Shown here piece by piece: positions 34,348 to 43,259 of a DNA stretch of 64,000 bases (positions are counted from its first letter, which is position 1; each line of letters begins with the position of its first letter). The DNA is from Streptomyces cellulosae (GTDB lineage: Bacteria > Actinomycetota > Actinomycetes > Streptomycetales > Streptomycetaceae): assembly GCA_014655195.1 (NCBI GenBank), contig BNBH01000014.1, positions 62,001 through 126,000 of the forward strand, given 5' to 3'. The position numbers and the translations under genes are program-made. Below the pieces are notes generated by a model, which saw nothing but the letters and a program-made list of their open reading frames with translations, had not been told where the DNA came from and did no database searches.

Positions 34348-36324
34348 TCACACGTGCACGCGGCGCTCCACGACGTCAACGAGCTTCGCCAGCGCTTCGT
34401 CACGCGGGATGCCGTTCTCCTGCGAGCCATCGCGGTACCGGAACGACACCGTGCCCGCGTTCATGTCGTCGTCACCCACGATGATCATGAACGGGACCTT
34501 CTGCCGCTGCGCCGTCCTGATCTTCTTCTGCATACGGTCCGAGGAGGAGTCGACCTCCACGCGCAGGCCCTTCTGCTTGGCCTCCGCGGCGAACTTCTCC
34601 AGATACTCGACGTGGGCGTCACCCACGGGGATGCCCACCGCCTGCACCGGCGCCAGCCACGCCGGGAACGCGCCCGCGTAGTGCTCCAGGAGCACCGCGA
34701 AGAACCGCTCGATGGAGCCGAACAGCGCGCGGTGGATCATGACCGGGCGCTGCTTGGAGCCGTCCGGACCCGTGTACTCCAGGTCGAAGCGCTCCGGCAG
34801 GTTGAAGTCGAGCTGGATGGTCGACATCTGCCAGGTGCGGCCGATGGCGTCCTTCGTCTGCACGGAGATCTTCGGGCCGTAGAAGGCGGCGCCGCCCGGG
34901 TCCGGGACCAGCGGCAGGCCCTGCTTCTCGGCGACCTGGCGCAGCGTCTCGGTCGCCTCCTCCCAGGCCTCGTCCGAGCCGACGAACTTCTCCGGGTCCT
35001 TGGTGGACAGCTCCAGGTAGAAGTCGGTGAGGCCGTAGTCGCGCAGCAGGTTCAGGACGAAGGTGAGCGTCTTGTCCAGCTCCTCGGACATCTGCTCGCG
35101 CGTGCAGTAGATGTGCGCGTCGTCCTGGGTGAAGCCGCGGGCGCGGGTCAGGCCGTGCACCACACCCGACTTCTCGTACCGGTACACGGTCCCGAACTCG
35201 AACAGGCGCAGCGGCAGTTCGCGGTACGAGCGGCCGCGCGCGTCGAAGATCAGGTTGTGCATCGGGCAGTTCATGGGCTTGAGGTAGTAGTCCACGCCCT
35301 CGTCGAGCTGCATGGGCGGGTACATGCCGTCGGCGTACCAGTCCAGGTGGCCCGAGGTCTCGAAGAGCTTCCCCTTCGTCGCGTGCGGGGTGTAGACGAA
35401 CTCGTAGCCCTCCTCCTCGTGCCGGCGGCGCGAGTAGTCCTCCATGACCCGGCGGATGATGCCGCCCTTGGGGTGGAAGACGGCGAGGCCGGAGCCGATC
35501 TGCTCGGGGATGGAGAACAGGTCGAGCTCGGCGCCCAGCTTGCGGTGGTCGCGCTTCTCCGCCTCGGCGAGGAACTCCAGGTGCGCCTTCAGCTCCTCCT
35601 TGGAGGGCCAGGCGGTGCCGTAGATGCGCTGGAGCATCGGGTTCTTCTCGCTGCCGCGCCAGTAGGCGGCCGCGTTGCGCATCAGCTTGAACGCCGGGAT
35701 GTTCCGGGTGGTGGGCAGGTGGGGACCGCGGCAGAGGTCCTTCCAGCACAGCTCGCCGGTCTTGGGGTCGATGTTGTCGTAGATCGTCAGCTCGCCGGCG
35801 CCGACCTCGACGTCCGCTCCGTCGTCGTGCGAGGCGAAGCCTTTGAGGCCGATCAGCTCCAGCTTGTACGGCTCGTCGGCGAGCTCCTCGCGGGCGGCCT
35901 CGTCGGTCACCACACGGCGGGAGAAGCGCTGGCCGCGCTTCTGGATCTCCTGCATCTTCTTCTCGATGGCCTTGAGATCCTCGGGCGTGAACGGCTTCTC
36001 CACGTCGAAGTCGTAGTAGAAGCCGTCCTTGACCGGCGGGCCGATGCCCAGCTTGGCCTCGGGGAACAGCTCCTGCACGGCCTGGGCCATCACGTGCGCG
36101 GTGGAGTGGCGCAGGATGTTGAGGCCGTCCTCGGAGGAGATGTCGACGCCCTCGACGGTCTCGCCGTCCTGGACCTGGTACGAGAGGTCCTTGAGTTCGC
36201 CGTCCACCCGCGCGGCGATGATCGAGCGCTCGCCGGCGAAGAGCTCGGCGGCCGTAGTGCCCGTCGTCACCACGCGTTCTTCCCGCTCGGAATCGCGCTG
36301 GATGATCACACGGACGTCTGACAC
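34348..36324 (-). CDS. thrS: Threonine-tRNA ligase
   Basis: Class II synthetase, 658 residues. It contains the TGS domain (VSDVRVIIQRDSEREERVV), the editing domain with its HxxxH (LRHSTAHVMAQAV) and CxxxH-type site (CWKDLCRGPHLP), the catalytic core with zinc ligands (YYLKPMNCPMHNLIF, TRARGFTQDDAHIYC, IHRALFGSIERFF), and the anticodon-binding domain at the end. The GTG at 36324 has AGGAGAGACCG just upstream. The 93-bp leader is too short for a T-box. Confidence 0.97.
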   Translation of the reverse strand: MSDVRVIIQRDSEREERVVTTGTTAAELFAGERSIIAARVDGELKDLSYQVQDGETVEGVDISSEDGLNILRHSTAHVMAQAVQELFPEAKLGIGPPVKDGFYYDFDVEKPFTPEDLKAIEKKMQEIQKRGQRFSRRVVTDEAAREELADEPYKLELIGLKGFASHDDGADVEVGAGELTIYDNIDPKTGELCWKDLCRGPHLPTTRNIPAFKLMRNAAAYWRGSEKNPMLQRIYGTAWPSKEELKAHLEFLAEAEKRDHRKLGAELDLFSIPEQIGSGLAVFHPKGGIIRRVMEDYSRRRHEEEGYEFVYTPHATKGKLFETSGHLDWYADGMYPPMQLDEGVDYYLKPMNCPMHNLIFDARGRSYRELPLRLFEFGTVYRYEKSGVVHGLTRARGFTQDDAHIYCTREQMSEELDKTLTFVLNLLRDYGLTDFYLELSTKDPEKFVGSDEAWEEATETLRQVAEKQGLPLVPDPGGAAFYGPKISVQTKDAIGRTWQMSTIQLDFNLPERFDLEYTGPDGSKQRPVMIHRALFGSIERFFAVLLEHYAGAFPAWLAPVQAVGIPVGDAHVEYLEKFAAEAKQKGLRVEVDSSSDRMQKKIRTAQRQKVPFMIIVGDDDMNAGTVSFRYRDGSQENGIPRDEALAKLVDVVERRVHV

Positions 36325-36417
36325 CGGTCTCTCCTGACTGAAGGCTGTGGTCGCGGCGCCATACCGGAGCGCACGCATGGGTGCGATCGTACCGACCCGG
36401 GGCCGGTGCAGGCGAAA

Positions 36418-37641
36418 TCAGCCGTCGCAGGACGGGCCGAAGGCCTCCCCGAAGTCGTCCGCGCTCTCCTGGATCGCCTTGAGCAGCCGGTCGCGTTCGG
36501 CCTCGTCGACCTGGACCGGCGCGACCTGCCGGACCTCGGTGAGGCGCCGGAACCCGCCGCGTCCGGCCAGACGGCCGCGCATCCGCACCGGCAGCCCCAT
36601 GAGGTGGGCGTGTCCGGCGATCCGGTAGTCCTCCTCGCCGAGCGTGACCCTGAGGTGCCCGACCTCGGCGCCCGCCAGCACCCGCAGCCGCACCAGGCCC
36701 TCGCCCCGGGGCTGCGACCGGTACATCCGCACGACCGCCCCGGTGACCGTGACGGTGACGGAGGGCTCCGCGCGCTGGTAGCGGCGGCCGGCCTCCAGCA
36801 GGGCGGGCAGGTCGCCGGGCGAGAACTCGACGGGTCCGGCGGCCGCGCACCCCTCGGGCACCCCGGCCGCCGGGGCCCAGTCCACGCCGACCCGGGCGCC
36901 CTCGGTGTCCCGGACCAGGACGACGAGGGCCTCGGTGAGCTCGTGGCTGACGCCCGCGCCGACGGCGCCGGCGAAGGCGTCCATGGAGCCGGTGGCCCGC
37001 CGGTGGTCGACGGCCTCGCGGGCGGCGTGCAGGGCGTGGAAGAGGCACACGGCGAGCGGGCGGCCGGTGGCGACGGGCACGAAGGCGGTGAGGCCGCGGC
37101 CGTCCGGCGCGGGGCCCACCAGCACGCCGTCCAGGGCGGCGGCGGCCGGGCGGCGGTGGCGGGCGCCGTGGTAGCCGGCGCGGGCGCGGGTGGCGAGCGC
37201 GGCGGCGAGCAGGGTGCGGCGGGCGGCGGTCCTGAGCTGTTCCTCCGCGGCCCAGGGGACGGCATCGCCGGGGCCTGGCGGCAGGTCGCGGGACCAGCGG
37301 ATCTCGTCGCTGGGCACGGCGAGGGCGAGCAGGATCTCGCGGGCGGAGGGCGTGCCGCTGCGGGACAGCGCGTCCAGGGCCTCGGCGAGCAGGTCCTCGC
37401 TGTCGGGGAAGGTCCGGCCGGCCGGCACGAGCAGGCTGGTGCCGGTGCCCGGCCCGGGCGGGGCCCAGCGGCCGTAGCGTCCGGGGGCGCCGCCGCGCCG
37501 CTCCCAGCCGTGCCGGCGGAGCAGGGCGGTGAGCACGGCGGGGTCGGCGCCGGATGCCTCGGGCGGCGGTGCGTCGGGGAAGGCGTCGGCGGGGTGCGGG
37601 CGTACGGGCCGGGCGGGTTCGCCGGTGGGGCGGTGGGTCAT
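36418..37641 (-). CDS. Conserved protein of unknown function coupled to a DUF4365 gene
   Basis: 407 residues, acidic and without membrane segments. I do not recognise a domain. The protein has a Pro-rich start (EPARPVRPHPADAFPDAPPPE), then LLRRHGWERRGGAPGRYGRW, a central VLVGPAPDGRGLTAFVPVATGRPLAVCLFHALHAAREAVDHRRA block, and an OB-like stretch (VTVTGAVVRMYRSQ). Its ATG overlaps the DUF4365 stop as ATGA, so the two products are made together and probably work together. It ends 93 bp before thrS, in the same direction. Confidence 0.8.
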   Translation of the reverse strand: MTHRPTGEPARPVRPHPADAFPDAPPPEASGADPAVLTALLRRHGWERRGGAPGRYGRWAPPGPGTGTSLLVPAGRTFPDSEDLLAEALDALSRSGTPSAREILLALAVPSDEIRWSRDLPPGPGDAVPWAAEEQLRTAARRTLLAAALATRARAGYHGARHRRPAAAALDGVLVGPAPDGRGLTAFVPVATGRPLAVCLFHALHAAREAVDHRRATGSMDAFAGAVGAGVSHELTEALVVLVRDTEGARVGVDWAPAAGVPEGCAAAGPVEFSPGDLPALLEAGRRYQRAEPSVTVTVTGAVVRMYRSQPRGEGLVRLRVLAGAEVGHLRVTLGEEDYRIAGHAHLMGLPVRMRGRLAGRGGFRRLTEVRQVAPVQVDEAERDRLLKAIQESADDFGEAFGPSCDG

Positions 37642-38204
37642 GGTCTGCCTCCCCTGCCGACCCGCGTCATGATCTCGCACAGCGCCCGGTCGTCGAAGAT
37701 GCGTGAGGTGGGGATCCGTACGGTGGTGCGGCGGCGGCCGGTGACGGGGTGTCCGGCGAGGTTGACCCAGTAGCAGCAGTGGCGCAGGTCGAGCCGGTCG
37801 TGTCCGGCGCGCAGCCAGTCGTCCTGGGAGCGCGGCAGGATCATCACGACGAGGATCTTGTGCACGGTGACCGGGGTGCGGGCGAGCTTCTCCAGATGGG
37901 CGTTGTCCAGGGTGAAGGAGAAGGAACGTCCCCGGGGGTGCGGGGCGATCTGCGAGGTGGCCTTGAGCTGCACCTTGATGGTGACCTCGTCGTCGACGAG
38001 GTGGCCTGGGGCGCTGTGACTGACGTGCCAGTCGATGCCGTTGTCCGGGAAGGGCTGGGACAGCGAGCAGCCGGCCGCCGCGGCGACGGCGTGGAGGTAG
38101 CCGACCTGCAGGGTCTCCATGCAGGCGGTGGTGGCGAGGGTGCCGCGAGCGGCAGGTGTGCGCTCCGGCAGCAGCCCGCCCCGTTCGGGCTGCGCGATGG
38201 CCAT
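37638..38204 (-). CDS. DUF4365-domain (PD-(D/E)XK nuclease-like) protein
   Basis: 188 residues. The DUF4365 core is visible: helix METLQVGYLHAVAAAAGC, then PFPDNGIDWHVSH with a metal-type Asp, then VTIKVQLKATSQ in which QLK takes the place of the ExK pair. This is the pattern of a PD-(D/E)XK nuclease fold, and DUF4365 is often found in defence or DNA-repair contexts. Whether it cuts nucleic acid is unknown. The ATG at 38204 has GGAAGG upstream. It overlaps the next gene and is divergent from a DnaQ-like exonuclease about 170 bp away. Confidence 0.82.
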   Translation of the reverse strand: MAIAQPERGGLLPERTPAARGTLATTACMETLQVGYLHAVAAAAGCSLSQPFPDNGIDWHVSHSAPGHLVDDEVTIKVQLKATSQIAPHPRGRSFSFTLDNAHLEKLARTPVTVHKILVVMILPRSQDDWLRAGHDRLDLRHCCYWVNLAGHPVTGRRRTTVRIPTSRIFDDRALCEIMTRVGRGGRP

Positions 38205-38373
38205 GACCAACAGCCTTCCAGAACAGTCGAAATCCCATGCGCGGGTCGCTGAACTGCAAAGACCCGTACTCCTGTTGTCTCCTCCCGGCGTAGTGCGCAA
38301 ACAGGGCGGGTATCACCGGTCCGAGCAGTGGACGGCACGTCAACTGCTGGTGGTGAGCGAGGGGTTGGTGGGT

Positions 38374-39099
38374 ATGACGTGCTGGTACGAAGGGCCGTTG
38401 GCCGCCTTCGACACGGAGACCACGGGTGTGGACGTCGAGACCGACCGGATCGTGTCGGCCGCCCTCGTCGTCCAGGACGCTCCGGGCACCCGGCCGCGGG
38501 TGACGCGCTGGCTGGTGAATCCGGGCGTGCCGGTGCCGGCCGCGGCGACCGAGGTGCACGGGCTGACGGAGGAGCATCTGCAGCGCAACGGCCGCTGGCC
38601 GGCGCCGGTGATGTACGAGGTGGCGCAGGCGCTGGCGGAGCAGGCGGCGGTGGGCCGGCCGGTGGTGGTGATGAACGCGCCGTTCGATCTGACGCTGCTG
38701 GACCGGGAGTTGCGCCGGCACCGGGCGTCGTCGCTGAACCGCTGGTTCGAGCGGTCACCGCTGCTGGTGCTGGATCCGCGGGTGCTGGACAAGCATCTGG
38801 ACCGCTACCGCAAGGGCCGCCGCACGCTGGCCGACCTGTGCGCGCACTACGAGGTGGAACTGGAGGAGGCGCACGACGCCGCGGCGGACGCGGTGGCCGC
38901 GCTGGAGGTGACGCGTGCGGTGGGCCGCCGGTTCGCGTCCCGCCTCGAGCGACTGTCCCCCGGTGAGCTGCACACCCTGCAGGCGGTGTGGCACGCGGCA
39001 CAGGCGCGGGGCCTGCAGGCGTGGTTCGCGCGCACGGGCACGGAGGAGATCGTCGACCCGGCCTGGCCGCTCCGCCCGGACCTGCCGGCGGCGGCGTGA
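38374..39099 (+). CDS. DnaQ-like 3'-5' exonuclease
   Basis: 241-residue DEDDh exonuclease related to DNA polymerase III epsilon. Exo I is AAFDTETTGVDVETDRI, Exo II is VVMNAPFDLTLLDREL, and Exo III is EEAHDAAADAVAALEV with the His of the DEDDh class. Residues from about 185 onward (LSPGELHTLQAVWHAAQARGLQAWF) form an extra C-terminal segment. It is not a full replication subunit. The ATG at 38374 follows GAGGGG. A strong hairpin follows the gene. Confidence 0.9.
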   Translation: MTCWYEGPLAAFDTETTGVDVETDRIVSAALVVQDAPGTRPRVTRWLVNPGVPVPAAATEVHGLTEEHLQRNGRWPAPVMYEVAQALAEQAAVGRPVVVMNAPFDLTLLDRELRRHRASSLNRWFERSPLLVLDPRVLDKHLDRYRKGRRTLADLCAHYEVELEEAHDAAADAVAALEVTRAVGRRFASRLERLSPGELHTLQAVWHAAQARGLQAWFARTGTEEIVDPAWPLRPDLPAAA

Positions 39100-39188
39100 C
39101 CTTGCGTCTCCGGCCCACGAAGACACCGTGGGCGGGGGTGCGGGTGGCGAAGCCCCCACAACGCGCGGCGAAGCCGCGCAAAACCGAA

Positions 39189-39230
39189 GAGAGCGACGTG
39201 GTCCGTCTTTGACGGACACACGTCGCTCTC
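39189..39230. terminator. Terminator between the exonuclease gene and tRNA-Val
   Basis: GAGAGCGACGTG plus GTCCGTC pairs with GACGGAC plus CACGTCGCTCTC around loop TTT, with one bulged A: 19 bp in all. It sits between convergent units and can end both. Confidence 0.8.
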
Positions 39231-39237
39231 CCGAGCG

Positions 39238-39309
39238 TGGGCGATACTGGGTTCGAACCAGTGACCTCTTCGGTGTGAACGAAGCGCTCTCCCACTGAGC
39301 TAATCGCCC
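39238..39309 (-). tRNA. tRNA-Val(CAC)
   Basis: 72 nt read on the minus strand. Acceptor GGGCGAT pairs with ATCGCCC, discriminator A. The anticodon arm is CTTCG-TTCACAC-CGAAG with anticodon CAC, and the T arm contains GGTTCGAAC. CCA is not encoded. Identical in sequence to the copy at 46795-46866. Confidence 0.95.
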
Positions 39310-39322
39310 GGGAACGCACTGA

Positions 39323-39352
39323 ACAATACAGGGGTCAGGACGCTTCGTTCAA
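39323..39352 (-). promoter_or_regulatory. Promoter of the first tRNA-Val(CAC)
   Basis: On the minus strand -35 TTGAAC (39347-39352), an 18-nt spacer and -10 TATTGT (39323-39328) stand about 14 nt before the tRNA. The -35 overlaps the stop codon of the SRPBCC gene. Confidence 0.55.
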
Positions 39353-39798
39353 ACCGCTTGAAGGTGCGCCTCCAGTCCGCGCCGCCCCGCCCGCAGCATC
39401 AGCGCGTGGTTGGCGCGGAAGAGCGGCCGGCCGGGCACGGCGAGCAGCCGCAGCAGCCGCGCCCGGACGTCGACCTCCTGCTCGTAGTGGGCGGCGCAGC
39501 CGTGGGCGCCGAGATCGGTGACGGTCCACCGCGCCCAGCCGTCGATGTCGCCGGACAGCCCTGCCTCCAGCACGCCGTTCTCCCGGTCCCGCCGCCCCTC
39601 CCGCAGGGTGAAGGTGAGGTCGTACGGGAGGACGGAGCGGATCGTGACGATGCCGGTGGTGTCGTCGAGGCGGGCGACCTCCCGCACCTGCGGCCACCAC
39701 CGGGGGTAGTCCTCGATCCGCTCCAGCGCGCCGTACACGGTCGCGGCGGGCGCGGACAGCGTCCACACGGTGCGGAAGCGGTAATGGTTCCGGTCCAT
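39349..39798 (-). CDS. SRPBCC (START-like) family protein
   Basis: 149 residues with the helix-grip fold pattern of polyketide cyclase/START-like proteins: RFRTVWTLSAPAATVYGALERIEDYPRWWPQVREV at the start, a central set of beta-strands, and a long C-terminal helix (RPLFRANHALMLRAGRRGLEAHLQAV). Such proteins bind small hydrophobic ligands; the ligand here is unknown. It begins 35 bp after the exolyase-like gene and may be the last gene of that operon, though its role in sugar use is unclear. Confidence 0.82.
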   Translation of the reverse strand: MDRNHYRFRTVWTLSAPAATVYGALERIEDYPRWWPQVREVARLDDTTGIVTIRSVLPYDLTFTLREGRRDRENGVLEAGLSGDIDGWARWTVTDLGAHGCAAHYEQEVDVRARLLRLLAVPGRPLFRANHALMLRAGRRGLEAHLQAV

Positions 39799-39833
39799 GT
39801 ACGGAGTGTGCCCGCCCGCGCCCTCGTCGTGCG

Positions 39834-42569
39834 TCACGGCATGCGGTCCCCCAGCAGGGCGAGGTTCTCGATGGCGGCGAGTCCGTAGAGCGCGGTGTCG
39901 TTGGTGGAGACCCAGGAAGCCTCGCTGCCGGCGACCAGGGCGCTGGGGCCGCTCACCTTCTCGGTCTTCCAGGGCGCGGACTCCTTGTAGCCGTCGGAGT
40001 CGTAGAACTTGGCCCACGCCCGCTTCGCCAGCGCCTCGTCGCCGGTGCGGACGGCGGCGTAGGCGTCGAGGCGGGAGTGGCCCTGGAAGAGGATCAGGCT
40101 GCCGAAGTCGGAGCCGTAGCGGGCGGCCTGTTCGGCCTTGGTGGCGTTGAAGTAGCGGCAGTAGTCGTAGTACGCCTCCTCGAACTCGGGCATGTCGACG
40201 AGGTCGATCAGTTCGGCGCACAGTTCGTTGAGGCCGAAGACGGCGGACAGGTGGGAGACCTCCACCTTCGGGGTGTCGGCGACGGCGAACCGGCCGGTGT
40301 CGAGGTCGTACAGACCGCTGCCCTGGACGAAGCCGTTGGGCTGGGCGGCGATGGTCTCCATGGTGGAGAGCACGCGCGCCCGGGCCTTCTGCCACTTGGG
40401 GCCCTTGCGTTCCCACTCGGTGAGCCAGGCCGAGACCAGGCCGCTCCAGTCGGTGCCGAAGCCGATGGACAGGGCATTGCGGTCGGGGGTGTAGGGCTCG
40501 GTGCGGATCTTGCGGAGCGGGTCGAGGGCGAGGAAGGTCTCGTCGCTGTCGACGTTGGCGTGCATGAGGTCGCCGGTGCGTTCGTCGGCGGTGAGGAAGT
40601 AGTAGAAGCGCCGGTAGGTGGTGTTGGCGATGCGCTGCTGCTTGGCGCTGTCGGCGTAGTGCTGGACGCCGTGGCGGGTGCCGAGTCCGGCCCATTCGCC
40701 GAGGTGGTAGACGTCGACCTCGCCGGTGTGGCGGGTCATGGCCTCGGCGAAGCGGAAGATGTCGGCGCGTCCCGAGCGCAGGTAGGCGTACCAGAGCCAC
40801 AGGTCGGGCGAGAGTTCGCTGTTGTCCCAGGCGTAGCCGCCGACGTCGTAGCGCCATTGGTGCCGGACGGTGTCGTAGGTGTGCATGATGTCGCCGTAGT
40901 CCCAGAAGCCGTACCAGCGGCGCTGCTCCACCTGGTCCTTGTAGTAGGTGAAGAGGAAGTCGAGGTGGTCCTCGATCTTCTGCTTGGCGGGGGTGGAGCG
41001 GTCGGGCTCGGCGAAGAGGCCCTTGCCGAAGACGCCGGCGGTGACGAGCTGCCGGGGCGGCGCGGTGAGCTGCGGCAGCACGCGTACGGCGCGGGCGCGG
41101 GCGGCGAGCCGCCCGGCGTCCGGGGTGGCGGCCTCGGCCCAGAACAGCAGCTCGGAGGTGCGGGCGATGCCGTAGGGGGTGCCGAAGCCGGGCTCGTAGT
41201 CCTCGTAGGTGATGTTGAGGCCCTCGAGCTGTTCGGGGAAGGTGTCCTGGCCCATGCCGTCGTGGTAGAAGCGCAGGTCCATGGGCTGCGCCTCGGGCGA
41301 CCAGAGCCAGAGCGTGACCTCGGCGGTGTCGGTGTGCGCGTCACGGACGTCGAGCTGGGCGGGGTGCTTCTCCCAGAAGTCGCGCAGCCCGAAGGAGAGG
41401 CCGCCGCTGACGCCGCCGACGTAACCGAAGCCGGAGGCGCGCCGTCCGCCGCCCGCGCCGATCCAGCCGTGGCCCTTCGTGGTGCGCTTGCGGACGGTGA
41501 AGCCGTCGGCGGAGAGCTGGGAGAGGGTGTGGTCGCCCCATTCGGGGATGTACTGCAGGCGGCTGGTGACGCGCTGGTCCCAGGTGGTCGGGTCGGGCAG
41601 CTTGCGGCCCTCGAACTGGGCCTGCTGCACGGCGGTTCCGGGGTCGCGGCGCAGCCCGGTGATGCCCTTGACCGCCTCCCGGAGCATCCCCTCCCCCTCG
41701 CCGCCGAGCCGGACGTGCCGGTCGTACGTCGCGTCGCGCAGCGGGACGGAGAAGCGGACGCCGATGCCGCGGACGAATTCGCCCCTGGCCCGGCCGGGTT
41801 CCTGCTTCCCGTCGTAGGTGACGGTGTGCACCATGCGGAAGGACTCGGCGCCCGCGTAGAAGTAGAGGCGTACGGAGAAGGGCAGCAGGGTGTCGCGGCC
41901 CTTGCGGTGGGTGCCGTCGACGCGGACGACCGCCCGGACGGGGCCGTCCTGTTCGACGGCGACGCCGGAGACGGTGCCGTCGAACCGCTCGGTGCGGACG
42001 GTGGTGCGGTCGCCGTCCTCGATCTCGGGCTGGCGCAGCACGACGAGTCGTCCGTCGCGGGCGATCTCGGTGGAGCCGCGGGTGACGGAGCGGACCAGGA
42101 TGTCGCCGCCGGTGGCGATCCGGGCGGTGACGACGCCGGTGGAGACGGTGACGGTGGCGCCGCGCCTGGTGACGGTGACCTTCTTGTCGGGCGCGGCGGG
42201 CGTGCCGGCCGTCAGGGTGAGCCGGCCGGTGCCCGAACTGACGGCGTGGGCGGTCCACTTGAGGGAGCCGTCGGGCCAGTAGGCGAGCGGCCAGGTCTGC
42301 ACGGGGACGTCGTTGCCGTCGGCGTCGGTCACGGCGAAGGCGCGGTCCTGCGGGTGGGCGCCGCGGGGCCAGGGGACGCCGACGGTGGAGCCGGGGGCGG
42401 CGCCCAGGCCGCCCTCCTCCAGCCAGTCCAGGGTCACCGGGTCGGCGCCGCCGGGCGCGGCTGCGGGCGCCGCGGAAGCTTCCCTCGCACCGAGGGTCCA
42501 GCCGGCCTGGGTGGCTGCTGCGGCGACGGCGGTGGCCTTGATGAGGGTTCTGCGGGGGATGGGGGACAT
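39834..42569 (-). CDS. Tat-exported YetA/PcRGLX-type rhamnogalacturonan exolyase candidate
   Basis: 911 residues. A twin-arginine signal (PRRTLIKATAVAAAATQAGW, ending REASA) directs export. The body fits the YetA/PcRGLX family (fungal PcRGLX is a rhamnogalacturonan exolyase, PL26): an N-terminal beta domain (VPWPRGAHPQDRAFAVTDADG), a middle beta-sandwich (LRFYHDGMGQDTFPEQLEG) and a C-terminal alpha/alpha barrel (YGFWDYGDIMHTYD, GGYAWDNSELSPDLWLWYAY, GEWAGLGTRHG). The ATG at 42569 follows AAGGACGGG. The activity is inferred from family memory and from its neighbours, a sugar ABC transporter and a YesL-like protein. Confidence 0.82.
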   Translation of the reverse strand: MSPIPRRTLIKATAVAAAATQAGWTLGAREASAAPAAAPGGADPVTLDWLEEGGLGAAPGSTVGVPWPRGAHPQDRAFAVTDADGNDVPVQTWPLAYWPDGSLKWTAHAVSSGTGRLTLTAGTPAAPDKKVTVTRRGATVTVSTGVVTARIATGGDILVRSVTRGSTEIARDGRLVVLRQPEIEDGDRTTVRTERFDGTVSGVAVEQDGPVRAVVRVDGTHRKGRDTLLPFSVRLYFYAGAESFRMVHTVTYDGKQEPGRARGEFVRGIGVRFSVPLRDATYDRHVRLGGEGEGMLREAVKGITGLRRDPGTAVQQAQFEGRKLPDPTTWDQRVTSRLQYIPEWGDHTLSQLSADGFTVRKRTTKGHGWIGAGGGRRASGFGYVGGVSGGLSFGLRDFWEKHPAQLDVRDAHTDTAEVTLWLWSPEAQPMDLRFYHDGMGQDTFPEQLEGLNITYEDYEPGFGTPYGIARTSELLFWAEAATPDAGRLAARARAVRVLPQLTAPPRQLVTAGVFGKGLFAEPDRSTPAKQKIEDHLDFLFTYYKDQVEQRRWYGFWDYGDIMHTYDTVRHQWRYDVGGYAWDNSELSPDLWLWYAYLRSGRADIFRFAEAMTRHTGEVDVYHLGEWAGLGTRHGVQHYADSAKQQRIANTTYRRFYYFLTADERTGDLMHANVDSDETFLALDPLRKIRTEPYTPDRNALSIGFGTDWSGLVSAWLTEWERKGPKWQKARARVLSTMETIAAQPNGFVQGSGLYDLDTGRFAVADTPKVEVSHLSAVFGLNELCAELIDLVDMPEFEEAYYDYCRYFNATKAEQAARYGSDFGSLILFQGHSRLDAYAAVRTGDEALAKRAWAKFYDSDGYKESAPWKTEKVSGPSALVAGSEASWVSTNDTALYGLAAIENLALLGDRMP

Positions 42570-42669
42570 GGCCCGTCCTTTCCATGCTGCGGAGATGCAC
42601 ACTGATGTCAGGGGCATGACAGAAAAAGGTGCGGCGCCGAAGCGCCCACCCCGGTGGGGGCACCGCCCG

Positions 42670-43248
42670 TCAGCGGTGCCGGTGACGCTCCTCCACGGCG
42701 ACGGCGGCCGCCGTGACGGCCCCCAGCACGGGGACCGCGAGGGGGGTGCTGAACCAGGCGGAGCAGACCACGACGGCCAGCCCGCCGATGAGCAGGAAGG
42801 ATCCGGCGGGGTCACGGACCGTGTGCCGCCCGGCCCGCGCCATCAGCGTTCGCCAGGACACTCCGGGCCGCCACAGCGCCGCCGCCCGCAGCAGCGCGGC
42901 CGCCGCCCCGATGAGCGCCAGCACCCCGACGGCCCCGACCAGCGGACCGCCCGGCAGACCGGCCCGTACGGCCCGCAGGTCGGTCCATACGACGGCGACG
43001 GCCGCCCATCCGGCGAGCCCGACGGCCCAGCCGCCGCGCACCGCCGTCCGGAGGTCGGCCGTGAACTCCCGCCATCCGCCCTGCTCGTGGGCCAGATGGC
43101 GGCGCAGGTGCCGGGCCCCCGCCGCGAGCGCGGCGGGGTAGGTGACCAGCGGCAGCGCGGCCAGCGTGATCCAGACGCCGGTCAGCAGGCACTCGGCGAA
43201 GAGCGCGAACCTCCCCCAGGCCCTCGATTCCGTGCGTGCCAGGGACAT
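42670..43248 (-). CDS. YesL-like (DUF624) membrane protein
   Basis: 192 residues with four to five hydrophobic helices: FALFAECLLTGVWITLAALPLVTYPAALAAG, then AVGLAGWAAVAVVW, VGAVGVLALIGAAAALL and FLLIGGLAVVVCSAWF. The first helix pair with its proline, and its place directly after a sugar permease, match DUF624/YesL, which occurs in the Bacillus rhamnogalacturonan gene cluster. The biochemical role is unknown. It starts 12 bp after the permease stop. Confidence 0.75.
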   Translation of the reverse strand: MSLARTESRAWGRFALFAECLLTGVWITLAALPLVTYPAALAAGARHLRRHLAHEQGGWREFTADLRTAVRGGWAVGLAGWAAVAVVWTDLRAVRAGLPGGPLVGAVGVLALIGAAAALLRAAALWRPGVSWRTLMARAGRHTVRDPAGSFLLIGGLAVVVCSAWFSTPLAVPVLGAVTAAAVAVEERHRHR

Positions 43249-43259
43249 CGTCAGCTCAC

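Noticed and set aside
36325..36417. T-box or other riboswitch upstream of thrS
   Set aside because: The leader is only 93 bp and shows neither a specifier-loop layout nor an antiterminator bulge.
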